A stretch of 64,000 nucleotides of DNA from contig JAOAPY010000030.1 in the NCBI GenBank assembly GCA_025463135.1, positions 124,001 to 188,000 on the forward strand, in the 5' to 3' direction. The notes beneath the pieces were generated by a model. That model made no database searches, had not been told where the DNA came from, and saw only the letters and a list, made by a program, of their open reading frames with translations. Made by a program: the position numbers and the translations under genes. Shown here piece after piece: positions 52,521-62,130 of this stretch. The DNA comes from Acidobacteriota bacterium. GTDB taxonomy: Bacteria > Acidobacteriota > Blastocatellia > Pyrinomonadales > Pyrinomonadaceae. The stretch's first letter is position 1; each line of letters starts with the position of its first letter.

Positions 52521-54296
52521 TTAATCCCCTCCGGCCGCTTTGGTTTTGAAGAGGTCTGAACGGAACGGCTCCCACGCTGCGTTCGGGTCGATCTCAAGCA
52601 GTTGTTTGGACATCAGGTATCTAACGCCACTGTCGGTGACATGCTGCACGTCAGACAGTACGTTGGCGTAGCCCGGTGCCATCGTAATGGTGGCATTGTT
52701 GAACAGGAAATCGAATCCGTGGATACGCGGCAAGGCCACCCCTGCCTGTCCGATCTTTGCGACCTCTGTGCCGTAAACAGGCTGCAGGACCCAGTTCCAA
52801 ATCATGGTGAAATCGCCGCCGTTAACACCCGGGATTGGAGAACTGACAAACGTAGTAGTGGTCAAAGGAGTTACGATTTGGAAGGCGAACTGCAGCGTCT
52901 GAGTCGTTCCCGAAATCCCCAGCACGAATGCTTGCAAAACGTCCGTCTGACTTACGTCGAAAGTTATCACCGGGATGGGCACGCCCGCGTCGATCACGTT
53001 CAGGACGACATGATCGCTGTGGGTGACGACCGCGCCGACCACTAGCGCCACACTTTCAATGACGGTCTTGTACTGGCCGGCATTTGCCCGGCCCAGTGCA
53101 TTAATCAGTTGCGCAAAAAATGACGGCTCGTCCATGAATACCGATCCTTTGAGCACCTGTAGCTGCGCGTAGACCGCGGGCGGGAGCTGGTTTTGCAGCT
53201 TGCCGATGTTGGCGGCGGTTAGATCGTAGACCTGTTTGAACTGCACCTTCGGTGCCACCAGGGCCTTGATGTTGGCCGTCATCGGCATGTTCGGGTAGGC
53301 AGTGTACAGGGCTTGCAGAGGCGTGTTGTTGTAGTTGCCCGTGTTAAGCGCCGCCGGATCCGGAATGTTGCCGGGAGTGGCCGTGGCGACTAGATTCCCT
53401 TCCCGACAAAAGGCCCACATCAGAGCATTGAAGGTGTAATCAGAAGCGTAATAGTTCAGATGATTGTTGGCGGGAACGGGAGGCAAAGCCAATTGCGGCG
53501 GATTAGCTCCCGCATAGGCCGTCCCTTTATAAGTCACGTCACCAGTCACGCCGGCGGCAATCCCGCTGTTGCCGGGGAATGTGAGTCCGCTCGGCCCCAC
53601 CGGAAACTGAAACGCAATATCAGGCGTGAGATGTCCGCTCGCCGGTATTGACGCAAACAGGGGCTTGATTAGTGCTGTGATCGGCGCGCTGAAGTCAATC
53701 GTGTCTACCGCTTGTTTAGTAGCAGCGCTTACCTGGCTGGAGAAGCAGCCTGCATACTCTTCCAAACCTACGATGCTGTTTGAGGGTATGTTCGGAGACA
53801 CCCCGGTAGTGTGCACCGCCGCGCTAATGAAGTTGAATGCCCAATCGTTGTTACTGAAAACAAACCGAAAGACCACGGTAATGGTCATTTGCGAAAAGCC
53901 GACCGAATAGGGGTAATTGTCGTTTGAGTGACCCGTCATACGGGTGCCCCCATTGGGATGGCTCTCGTAATTGTCGTACTGCTCATTCCAATTGAATGTG
54001 GCCTGGAAGTTGGTTGCCAGCAGCGTCAGAGTAAACTGACCGTTATCCCCCTGTGTAAGCGATTGGAAGGTCGGAGTGAAAGAAGACATGGAACCACTCG
54101 ACAGGGCTATCACCACATTGCCGGCCCAAGTCGATCCACCCTTCCCAACGGAGATTGTGATGTCGCCCGCGTAGATCGTTTTGCTGGCTGGGCGAACCTT
54201 TTGGAGCGCGGCGACAATTTCATTGACCAGTAGCACGTTGGTGAAATACTGGATGCCACTAGGTGAGATCGCGACGGTAATACCTTGAAGAGACAT
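52521..54296 (-). CDS. BPI/LBP/CETP-like (TULIP) protein, copy 1
   Basis: 591 residues. The N-terminus GITVAISPSGIQYFTN (5-20) compares with GVVVRISQKGLDY of human BPI. Cys184 in YAGCFSSQVSAATKQAV matches the BPI helix QVCEKVTNSVSS. NPPQLALPPVPANN precedes YYASDYTFNALMWAFCREG (283-300), which compares with LGLSDYFFNTAGLVYQEAG. Next are IPDPAALNT against IPKESKFRLTT, and YPNMPM against FPNMKI. The end GVALPRIHGFDFL (about 515), PGYANVLSDV compares with GFPLPTPARVQLYNVVLQP and GADV. The colinear match over both halves supports a complete two-barrel TULIP protein. Such proteins bind or transfer lipids; bacterial relatives of this fold include P47/OrfX of botulinum clusters, which also lack signal peptides. 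Confidence 0.85.
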   Translation of the reverse strand: MSLQGITVAISPSGIQYFTNVLLVNEIVAALQKVRPASKTIYAGDITISVGKGGSTWAGNVVIALSSGSMSSFTPTFQSLTQGDNGQFTLTLLATNFQATFNWNEQYDNYESHPNGGTRMTGHSNDNYPYSVGFSQMTITVVFRFVFSNNDWAFNFISAAVHTTGVSPNIPSNSIVGLEEYAGCFSSQVSAATKQAVDTIDFSAPITALIKPLFASIPASGHLTPDIAFQFPVGPSGLTFPGNSGIAAGVTGDVTYKGTAYAGANPPQLALPPVPANNHLNYYASDYTFNALMWAFCREGNLVATATPGNIPDPAALNTGNYNNTPLQALYTAYPNMPMTANIKALVAPKVQFKQVYDLTAANIGKLQNQLPPAVYAQLQVLKGSVFMDEPSFFAQLINALGRANAGQYKTVIESVALVVGAVVTHSDHVVLNVIDAGVPIPVITFDVSQTDVLQAFVLGISGTTQTLQFAFQIVTPLTTTTFVSSPIPGVNGGDFTMIWNWVLQPVYGTEVAKIGQAGVALPRIHGFDFLFNNATITMAPGYANVLSDVQHVTDSGVRYLMSKQLLEIDPNAAWEPFRSDLFKTKAAGGD

Positions 54297-54324
54297 GTTA
54301 TTTCTCCTTAGCCGCTATGAATGT

Positions 54325-57300
54325 TTATAAAGGAGTAGATGGCAACCAAATACTCACGGATGGTTCGGTGCGGCCTCCGCTGGGCTTCTCGATCATTTCG
54401 AAGTTGAGCGTGTAGACCGTCCGCCAAAGGTCCACGGTCAGGCAGGCGGACGAAATGCCGGCTGTCTGGTTGAGCCATGAGCCATCGGGGTTATAGATGT
54501 CCAGGCGATAATCGCTGACATTCGCGCCTTCGTTCAGATACTTCAGCACGTAGATATAGCCTTTCGACTCAATGGCAATGTCAAGCAGGGTTACTGGAAG
54601 AGTCCCTTCATCCTTCAAAGCCGCGACGGGAGAGCTGCCGGCAAAAATAGGCGCCGGGTTCCCCAGGAAATCAAATGCCTGCAATCTGGCTCCGGCTCCG
54701 GGTAGATTTGAATCCGCAGCTTCCAGGACGATGACGCCGGCGTTGGGCGTTGCGGCAACTCCCAACGGAATGTGAATCAGGCCCGGTCGCGTGCCGTAAC
54801 CTGAATAAATGTTGGCCAGCGGCGCTACGGCGTCAGCGCCAACGCCATTAACCAAATTGAGTACCTCAATCTTGCTGTTGGCCGTACTCACCCCAACAAC
54901 GTAACCGGATGGGTGAATGATGGCTGCGTCGATCTGCTCATTGAAGCGACCCCAACTCTGGCCAATGGAGAGATCGAATGGATTGGTGGTGCCGTCGAGC
55001 ACAACCTGACGGACGTGATAAAGGCCGTTGCGAGGATCGACCCAGAAATTGAAGCCGACGCCGTTTGCGGGGCCATCCAGATCGAATAGCAGCAGTGGCT
55101 TCGGCGTAAAACCGTCGGGCACGAATTTGAGACCGTCCTCCGGATCGGAGCGGACGTCAATTGCCTGGAAGGTGAACATCTGGCCCGAGAAAACGCCGGG
55201 CTGATCGGCGAGAGGAAGACCCTGACCCGAGGCCTCCCAGGTATAGCCGAGTTCGCTTGTCTGCTGGCTAATGGTGATATTGGTAAGCTCCGCGAGATTA
55301 TTACCGACGTTGCTGCTGCTCAGGTCCTGGACCGTAGCTGTGGGGGCGCCGCTGGCATTACTCCATTCATGCTGTTGCGTGTTGGCGTTGTAAATCAGCT
55401 TCTGATCAAACTGGTAAGTGGTCGAGGATGTCAGTGGCACCAGGTTTTCGGTGATGTTCATTTGTGGAACAGTCAGCAACGTGCCTGGTATGTCGGCATT
55501 CAGCAAAGCACTCTTGGCAGAGCCCGCTAACCAACCTGTGTCCGAGAAGAACTTTGCCGTAAACGTCACATTGCCTCCAGCTGGGAGACGATTGCTGTTT
55601 TCTGCGTTGAAGTAGACGGTAATAGGCCCGGTTTGTGGGGAGGACTGCATTTGCCCGGTTGTCGAACGGGTGGTGCCGTCCTGGTAAGTGGCTACGACTT
55701 CATACGAGGTCGCTTCCAGAGGCCAGGTGTTTTGATGATTGATGTCGGGGAGCAAGGTCCACTGCGCGTCGATCGCCCTTGACGCGGTAAGTTCGAAAGT
55801 TGCCGGTGAAAGCGCCACTTCAGCTGAAGTTTCCACGAGTAGCGCGACGGTTGAAAGCACGGAGACAGCCATCGCAATCCAGCCGAAAATGGGCGTGGCC
55901 TCTTCGGCCGCGCCTTCGGCGATCTCGGCACTCATCCAGACGGCGAGATCCGTTATATCGAGCAGCAGCCGAGGGATCAAATCGACGAAGGCGATGAGCA
56001 GCGTGGTGGTGCCACCGCCCTGGATGCCGGTGGAGACAGCACCTACAATCAGCGTGCTGGCTACATCAAGAATGATCGTAAACGCGCTCTTGGCAATCTC
56101 ATTGAGTCCTGAGAGCGACACCGCAGCTCCCATCAGCAAACATGCGGTTGGAATTCCAAAATTGAAGATCCCGGTCATTACGGCGCCGCCTGTGCAGACG
56201 TTGCTGTCCCAGGCGCCGTAGTAGACTCCGTCCTGCCCTTCGATGCCGCCGGTTCGACCGATTCCGCCGGCCATGAGCTTTACCGAACTGGCATTACTCG
56301 GCCAGGTGAATGAGATTTCAGTAGGCTCACCGCCCACGGGGATGGCAAGGATCGTGTCCACGGATGAAAAAATCGCGACATACTTCTTTGTGTCAGTGTC
56401 ATAAACGCCGGCCAGCGCCGCGGGCAACTGGCTCTGCCATCCCGCGGGCGTGACGGCTGAGCCGTCGGCGCCGTAAAACTCGACATAACCGGAAAGCCAG
56501 CGGCACCAGGAATTGGTGAAGGAGATTGTGAAAGTATTGTTCTCAAAAGAAAGATCGCCGCTTTGGCTAAAACCATGTTGCGGTGTGAGGTTATTGACGG
56601 TCCAGTAAGTGCTGCTGTCGTCCAGGGCACGGACTTCGGTCCGGGGAGTGGTCGCCGACTGCGGAACTGAGACATTTGTAACGCCCTGCTGGACAGTGTA
56701 AACGCCGGCATTCGTGCTGCTTGATTGCAGCGAAGGCTCATTCTTCGCCTTCTTGACGCTGTCGCTTATGGGACCGGTGACCCATTCCTTCGTAATATCC
56801 GACCAGTTGTAGTAGTTCGTCGTTGTGGGTTGCAGGTTTGTGTCGAGATAAGGCGTCTCATAGACCCAGTTCTGATTCGAAGGATCTTGTTGATTCAGTA
56901 AGGCCTGTTGCAGAATTTGCATGGCCAGATCGCTGATTCCGTTCGAATATTCAATGATATTGCTGACTGTTGCCCCGGTGGTGGCTCCAATGTTGACCAA
57001 CTCCACATGATGGTAGACAAGCGAAACCGCCGCATCCATGGCCGTCTTAAAATCGTGGACGTCGATGATGGGCGCGGGATCTTCAGCTAAGGTAACCAGC
57101 GCACCGTATTGCGCAAGCTTGGGATTGGGAACAGTAACGCACGGATGACAACTCGCGATTCTCTGTTCAAGCACCTTCTCTCTCGCGCTTCGCGGTATAT
57201 GAATCGTCGAAAGCAGCAGCGTGTCCAACTTGGCCCCTTCAACCGTGGGAGCCGCGGTGACGAGTAATAGCTGAACATACTCCTGCGGCAACTCAACATC

Positions 57301-57495
57301 TTCCGCGTAGTGTGTAACGCTTTCGTCGGGGATCAAACGAAGCGCCGCATTGCCGGCCCGATGGTTGGCCAGAGTCTGCGGAGTGTGGCGGAGGAGAGGT
57401 ATTCGCCTGGTCCCCACGTGGAGCTTGACTGGCGCGGATTCCGAGACAAATCCTAAATCGAAATGAAGAGTTGTATTTATTGTCGTCCGGTTCAC
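54325..57495 (-). CDS. large protein with hydrophobic core and beta-propeller-like C-terminus
   Basis: 1056 residues from GTG 57495, with AAAGGAG close upstream. I do not recognise the family. Residues 1-170 are mixed, with VLEQRIASCHPCVTVPNPKL; 260-425 are beta-rich; 435-565 hold several hydrophobic helices (FGIPTACLLMGAAVSLSGL, TLIVGAVSTGIQGGG, IFGWIAMAVSVLSTVALLVE); 570-720 look like Ig-type beta domains (VTFTAKFFSDTGWLAGSAKS); 780-1056 have NHL/propeller-like strands (AIIHPSGYVVGVSTANSKIE, IESKGYIYVLKYLNEGANV). No signal peptide. The buried hydrophobic centre in an otherwise soluble protein recalls membrane-inserting toxins, an inference only. First gene of the TULIP operon. Confidence 0.75.
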   Translation of the reverse strand: MNRTTINTTLHFDLGFVSESAPVKLHVGTRRIPLLRHTPQTLANHRAGNAALRLIPDESVTHYAEDVELPQEYVQLLLVTAAPTVEGAKLDTLLLSTIHIPRSAREKVLEQRIASCHPCVTVPNPKLAQYGALVTLAEDPAPIIDVHDFKTAMDAAVSLVYHHVELVNIGATTGATVSNIIEYSNGISDLAMQILQQALLNQQDPSNQNWVYETPYLDTNLQPTTTNYYNWSDITKEWVTGPISDSVKKAKNEPSLQSSSTNAGVYTVQQGVTNVSVPQSATTPRTEVRALDDSSTYWTVNNLTPQHGFSQSGDLSFENNTFTISFTNSWCRWLSGYVEFYGADGSAVTPAGWQSQLPAALAGVYDTDTKKYVAIFSSVDTILAIPVGGEPTEISFTWPSNASSVKLMAGGIGRTGGIEGQDGVYYGAWDSNVCTGGAVMTGIFNFGIPTACLLMGAAVSLSGLNEIAKSAFTIILDVASTLIVGAVSTGIQGGGTTTLLIAFVDLIPRLLLDITDLAVWMSAEIAEGAAEEATPIFGWIAMAVSVLSTVALLVETSAEVALSPATFELTASRAIDAQWTLLPDINHQNTWPLEATSYEVVATYQDGTTRSTTGQMQSSPQTGPITVYFNAENSNRLPAGGNVTFTAKFFSDTGWLAGSAKSALLNADIPGTLLTVPQMNITENLVPLTSSTTYQFDQKLIYNANTQQHEWSNASGAPTATVQDLSSSNVGNNLAELTNITISQQTSELGYTWEASGQGLPLADQPGVFSGQMFTFQAIDVRSDPEDGLKFVPDGFTPKPLLLFDLDGPANGVGFNFWVDPRNGLYHVRQVVLDGTTNPFDLSIGQSWGRFNEQIDAAIIHPSGYVVGVSTANSKIEVLNLVNGVGADAVAPLANIYSGYGTRPGLIHIPLGVAATPNAGVIVLEAADSNLPGAGARLQAFDFLGNPAPIFAGSSPVAALKDEGTLPVTLLDIAIESKGYIYVLKYLNEGANVSDYRLDIYNPDGSWLNQTAGISSACLTVDLWRTVYTLNFEMIEKPSGGRTEPSVSIWLPSTPL

Positions 57496-58345
57496 TGTGA
57501 GTCTCCTTTCATCTTCGAGAGAGCTACGCGCACCGTACCCTGAGGCCTGTGCTTCCGAACTATCGCGAGATGTCTAAGTGAAAGATCATTGGAAGAAGGC
57601 CAATGGCGAAGTTTAGTTAAGGACTTTAGACGTAGCCTGGACTTGAAAACCAGCGAACGTCTACTGCGAAACTTAGACCGCGGGAGGTAGATGCTATATT
57701 GAGGACAGAGAAACTAAAACCAACCGTTCAACTTGAGACGCTGGAAGAACACGGATCAAAGAATCTTGCTGGGGACGCGACGCAATTTATCACAAGGGCT
57801 TTACGTAAGACAATAGTGTCCGGGAAAATCTGTGTCTGTGAAAATCGATATCATCTTACATCGACGTTATCCAAAACGCTGTCGCCGCCACTCACACTTG
57901 ACGATTCAGATCAGTAAAACGTCTATTGTTCCTTCGGGGAGTAACCGAACTGTAACCGTTAACGTAACACTGCGCCCCGGAGCAGCTGAATCAATGTCTC
58001 TTTCTTTCGTTCAGGGCCATCAAGATGTGCCTCTATCGAACGGGGCGGAATTCGCCTATCGTGCAAGCGCTGATTGAAGCTGCTGCTCGCCTCTTGGTCA
58101 CTGGGAAATTTCAAAAAGAAAGGGGGGCGGGCGGCGGGGTGGCGATCAATGGTTGAGTTTACGAATCACAAAGATCCTACTCACGAGCTTCTTCATAGTC
58201 CGCAGACCATACGGTCATATCGGATCGGAGCTCCACTGCAATCTAAATCTTAACTATTGCTGAAGACTTGATCATTTCAGATAGTCGGGATTGTTCCCAA
58301 TCGGCCCGCTTCTAATCAAGTCCCAAGCAGATCCACAGATTCGGA
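57496..58345. other. upstream region of the TULIP operon, no supported gene
   Basis: Two weak plus-strand frames (57699-57917 from TTG; 57832-58077 from GTG) have no family signature. The first has GGGAGG 12 bp before its TTG and could be a small gene. The operon promoter should lie in 57500-57700 but I see no clear -35/-10 or sigma-54 site. Confidence 0.4.
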
Positions 58346-59659
58346 TCAATTCCCAAAAAAGTCCTTCAAAGCTGCAGATGTCTCGGCCGGTTTCTCTTCC
58401 ATCAGCCAATGGCCTGATGGAAATTTTATCGCCTTGAGGTGGTCCGAGATCAGTGCCGCCTGAATGGCGAGCAGACCGTTCATCCCTTTTTCACCCTCAA
58501 TGACAAGCAAAGGCATCGGCAGTTTGGTCCTGGCGAAATTACGGTTATCTGCGGCGTCCGTTGGCTCGAAAGCTTTGAAATACTCAAACGCATCACGCAT
58601 TACTCCCGGTTGCGAATAACCCTGCGCGTACATGCGTTTTTCTTCCTCTCCGAATTTCGAAAGGTCGCCGCCGAATGATTGCCAGACGTGCTCGAGAAAG
58701 ATGCGCTCGCGGCCGTTCACTAATTCAAGCGCAATCGGACTGTTCACGAAATGAAAATGCCAAAGCGCGGGAGTCGTGTAGATCTTTTCCCAAACATCGC
58801 CAACGCCAGGAATGGGTGCGTCAAGGAGGGCGAGTTTTTTGACCTCGGCGGGAAACTGCGCGGCATAAGCATAGGCCACCATCATGCCGATGTCGTGACC
58901 GACGAGATAGATATCTTTGTACCCAAGGCTCTTAACCAGCTCATGGATATCGACGGCGGCAGTTTTTTTGTCATAGCCGGTTTTTTCTCTGGACGATTGG
59001 CCCAAGCCCCGCAAATCAGGAGCAATTATTGTGTAGTCTTTGCCAAAGTCCGCGAATAGAGGAAGCCACATCCGGGCATCGTCACCGAAGCCGTGAATCA
59101 GCACCAGCGGTGTCTTGCCGCTGCCGGACTTGAGATAGTGAATGCGAACGCCATTCACATTTGCGAAGAGTGAATCGTAGTTTGGTTTTGCCGGAACGCT
59201 TGCACTGCCGGCCTCAACATATTCTGTTCCAGTTGGCCCGTTACCCGTAATCTGAAGCACGACCGGTTCGTTACCGGTCTTCGCGAAATGTGCGACACTG
59301 GGCGGCTCGGTGTAGAAGCTGCCCGCGGTCAGCGGCTTTAACTCTGCATCGTCAAACTTCGCACCGTAACCGATGTACCATGTTCCGGAGATGACGGTGG
59401 CCACGCGGTCATCTGGGTGGGTATGAGCTTGTATCCTGACATTTGCTGGAATCGTCAACTGGATCGTATAGATCCCCGATTTTGTGGCGTCACCCTTCAA
59501 GGTGCGAGTTTGGATTCCACTCACTCCGGATGTCCCGGCTCCCGCGTTAACGCTTGTGAGCTCATTGATATCCGATGGCGCCAACCGCAATTCTTCCTGT
59601 GCGTGGACCAAAGAGGTAGCGGCGGCAATTATCAAAGCAGTAGTGAATAGAATCTTCAT
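58346..59659 (-). CDS. exported cupin domain fused to alpha/beta hydrolase with Asp nucleophile
   Basis: 437 residues from ATG 59659, with GGAGAACATT directly upstream. Signal peptide ILFTTALIIAAATSLVHA. Residues 40-150 form a cupin with IQAHTHPDDRVATVISG, supplying the metal His pair, and FYTEPPSVAHFAKTG. Residues about 165-437 are an alpha/beta hydrolase: HGFGDDARMW oxyanion loop, nucleophile elbow GHDIGMMVA (Asp where esterases have Ser) and catalytic His in FPSGHWLMEE. An Asp nucleophile is the mark of epoxide hydrolases and haloalkane dehalogenases, and the overall sequence resembles the epoxide-hydrolase branch. Predicted periplasmic. Monocistronic. Confidence 0.88.
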   Translation of the reverse strand: MKILFTTALIIAAATSLVHAQEELRLAPSDINELTSVNAGAGTSGVSGIQTRTLKGDATKSGIYTIQLTIPANVRIQAHTHPDDRVATVISGTWYIGYGAKFDDAELKPLTAGSFYTEPPSVAHFAKTGNEPVVLQITGNGPTGTEYVEAGSASVPAKPNYDSLFANVNGVRIHYLKSGSGKTPLVLIHGFGDDARMWLPLFADFGKDYTIIAPDLRGLGQSSREKTGYDKKTAAVDIHELVKSLGYKDIYLVGHDIGMMVAYAYAAQFPAEVKKLALLDAPIPGVGDVWEKIYTTPALWHFHFVNSPIALELVNGRERIFLEHVWQSFGGDLSKFGEEEKRMYAQGYSQPGVMRDAFEYFKAFEPTDAADNRNFARTKLPMPLLVIEGEKGMNGLLAIQAALISDHLKAIKFPSGHWLMEEKPAETSAALKDFFGN

Positions 59660-60006
59660 AATGTTCTCCACAACTTACTGTGCTGCGCCCTTGCCGGATT
59701 ACGGAGAGTCGCATGGCGCTTATCATCTAAAACCTGGCCACTGCTGTCAAAGTAGGGTAAAGCAGGCGGCCTCAGGCCGACGCGACACCGAAGTCATCAA
59801 GGGAACCTGCAAAGACCGTGACAACCTGAGAGCCCTATTTACGAAGCCCGCCTAACAGCCTGATTGATCGCTGTTCGATGCTCGGGAACACATACTAATG
59901 CTGTTAGACTATCGGAAGACGTCCCGTCGCTTTGCGGCGCGGCGTCGTAACGGCACGGACGAGTCATCGAGAAGCGTAATTAATAGAAGGAGCAGCAGGC
60001 GGGCGT
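59660..60006. other. spacer without a supported gene
   Basis: No open frame with motifs. A GTCCCGTCGCTTTGCGGC region near 59922 is weakly palindromic. The promoter for the PAS gene is presumably here, not identifiable by eye. Confidence 0.4.
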
Positions 60007-62130
60007 TTGAAAGAAGATTCCCTCAATCATCAAACCGGAGCCTCGCCAGTGCGTCTTGCTAAGTCGGACCCGCTGCCGGTTGGCTCATCTGATCATTTTG
60101 ATAGCGTCGCTCGGAAGCGTTTGCCGCTCGGCGCGGAATTGCAGCTCGCTCTTAATTTGATTCCGGCGCATACCTGGTACGCGGCCCCCTCCGGGGCGCT
60201 CACTTTCCTGAATGAACGCGGTTCAGATTACCTCGGCCTCCCGAAAGACCATCCTATTCGGCTCGGGATCGACACCGGCGCGGCGTGGGATTCCCATATC
60301 CCTCTTTTGCATCAGGATGATCGCGAAGAGACACGCAGAGTCTGGTCGGAGTGTTTACGCACAGGCTGCGCCGGTGAGGTGAGTTTTCGCGTGCGTAACG
60401 CCGATGTGGGGTACTGCTGGTTCCTCAGTCGCGCCGAACCTGTCCGGGACGCGGACGGAACTCTGCTGTATTGGATCGGGATCAATCTCGATATTGAAGA
60501 ACGGAAGCGGGCCGAGCAAGAGCTTCGAGACATCGTCGATACGATTCCGGCAATAGTGTGGGTTGCGCTGCCTGATGGCTCTAATACTTACGTGAACAGC
60601 CGATTCGTGGAGTACTCGGGCATGACGCCGGCACAAACAGCCGGGTCGGCGTGGCAAGATGCAGTTCATCCCGATGATCTTCAGAGGCACGAAGCCAAGT
60701 GGCGCGCATCCGTTGCAAGTGGCGAACCTCATGAAAGCGAAGTTCGTTTTCGCGGAGCGGATGGGGAATATCGATGGCATCTGGATCGCGGTTTTCCATT
60801 GCGAGCTGAGGATGGAAACATCATCAAATGGTACGGCATCGTCACTGACATCGAAGACCGTAAGCGCGTCGAAGAAGCCCTGCGGCGTAACGAGCATTGT
60901 CTGGCGGAAGCCCAACGACTGAGCCACGTCGGCAGCGTCGGAATGGAAGTCAGTACGAAGCGGATATTTTGGTCCGAGGAATCGGCTCGAATCTATGGAT
61001 ACACACCCGGTACGGAACCGACGCCCGAATTGATTTTACAGCGAGTCCATCCCGAGGATGTGGGCCTTGTTACAGATGCGATCGAGCGTGCGGGACAGGG
61101 CGGAGCTGACTTTGACTATGAGCATCGGTTGCTGCTGCCGGACGGTTCGATAAAGCATATTTACAACCTGGCCCATTGCTATAGGAACGAGGCCGGCAAC
61201 GCAGAAGTTCTCGGCGCGATCATGGATATCACGGAGCGTAGAGTTGCCGAGGAAACGATCCGACGAAGCGAAGCTTATCTGGCCGAAGCACAAAGGCTTA
61301 GTCATACCGGCAGCTTCGGATGGAAACCCGACGACGAAGAGATTGTCTGGTCAGACGAAACCTATCGCATCTTCGAGTACGACAGCACACTAACGCCAAC
61401 AGTAGATTCAGTGGTACAGCGCATACATCCTGATGACAGAGCGCTCGCACAACAGGTCATCGATCGCGCATCCCAGACCGGCACTGACTTCGAACATGAG
61501 TATCGTTTGTTAATGGCTGACGGACGAGTCAAGCATGTCCATGCGATAGTTCACGCTGTCGAGAGCACATCCGGTAATCGCGAGTTTATCGGGGCGGTGA
61601 CCGATATCACTGAGCACAAGACGGCCGAGGAAAAGATCCGGGAACAAGAAGCAGAACTTCGGCAGATGCTGGACTTCGCGCCTCAGCTTATTGCGGTATA
61701 CGGACAGGTCGCCGAAGACAAAGACGTTGTCGGATGGGTTAGCTCATTCACTGAAGATGGGACCTTCACGGATCAGTCGATTGGCGTCACGTATCGAGGG
61801 CCAGACGAACTCGGCCGTACCGTCGAGACTTATGCGACGGCGTTTCCCGACATGCACCGCGAACTGTACAGCTTTTACGTCATCGGAGACACGGTAGTCG
61901 TAGAGCTCGCCTTGCAGGGAACCCACAAGGGGCCGCTGGCCCTGCCTCAGGGAACTGTGCCGCCAACAGGAAAGCGGATGGATACACCCTGCTGTGACGT
62001 GTTTCGCCTGAAAGACGGCAAGATTCAATCCTTCAACTGCTATCCGTCAGGGACCGTGATGCTGGCGCAGCTGGGCCTCCTGGAAATCTCGACCGGCCGG
62101 GATCAACGAACAGATCAGGTGAAGTTATGA
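60007..62130 (+). CDS. four-PAS sensor protein ending in a SnoaL-like domain
   Basis: 707 residues from TTG 60007 (AAGGAG about 15 bp upstream, so the start is uncertain). Four PAS/PAC modules at about 45-170, 175-295, 300-425 and 430-550, each closing with a PAC line such as YGIVTDIEDRKRVEEALRRN or IGAVTDITEHKTAEEKI. A fifth PAS opens as RQMLDFAPQLIAVYG and then breaks into a SnoaL/ester-cyclase domain (about 563-700): SSFTEDGTFTDQSIGVTYRG, ETYATAFPDMHRELYSFYVI. The kinase or cyclase normally found after such PAS strings is missing. The protein is cytoplasmic. It may be a ligand-sensing SnoaL enzyme or a non-functional chimera. Confidence 0.8.
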   Translation: MKEDSLNHQTGASPVRLAKSDPLPVGSSDHFDSVARKRLPLGAELQLALNLIPAHTWYAAPSGALTFLNERGSDYLGLPKDHPIRLGIDTGAAWDSHIPLLHQDDREETRRVWSECLRTGCAGEVSFRVRNADVGYCWFLSRAEPVRDADGTLLYWIGINLDIEERKRAEQELRDIVDTIPAIVWVALPDGSNTYVNSRFVEYSGMTPAQTAGSAWQDAVHPDDLQRHEAKWRASVASGEPHESEVRFRGADGEYRWHLDRGFPLRAEDGNIIKWYGIVTDIEDRKRVEEALRRNEHCLAEAQRLSHVGSVGMEVSTKRIFWSEESARIYGYTPGTEPTPELILQRVHPEDVGLVTDAIERAGQGGADFDYEHRLLLPDGSIKHIYNLAHCYRNEAGNAEVLGAIMDITERRVAEETIRRSEAYLAEAQRLSHTGSFGWKPDDEEIVWSDETYRIFEYDSTLTPTVDSVVQRIHPDDRALAQQVIDRASQTGTDFEHEYRLLMADGRVKHVHAIVHAVESTSGNREFIGAVTDITEHKTAEEKIREQEAELRQMLDFAPQLIAVYGQVAEDKDVVGWVSSFTEDGTFTDQSIGVTYRGPDELGRTVETYATAFPDMHRELYSFYVIGDTVVVELALQGTHKGPLALPQGTVPPTGKRMDTPCCDVFRLKDGKIQSFNCYPSGTVMLAQLGLLEISTGRDQRTDQVKL

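Noticed and set aside
57832-58077. 81-codon frame with beta-like sequence
   Set aside because: GTG start without a ribosome site and no recognised motif; too weak to call.
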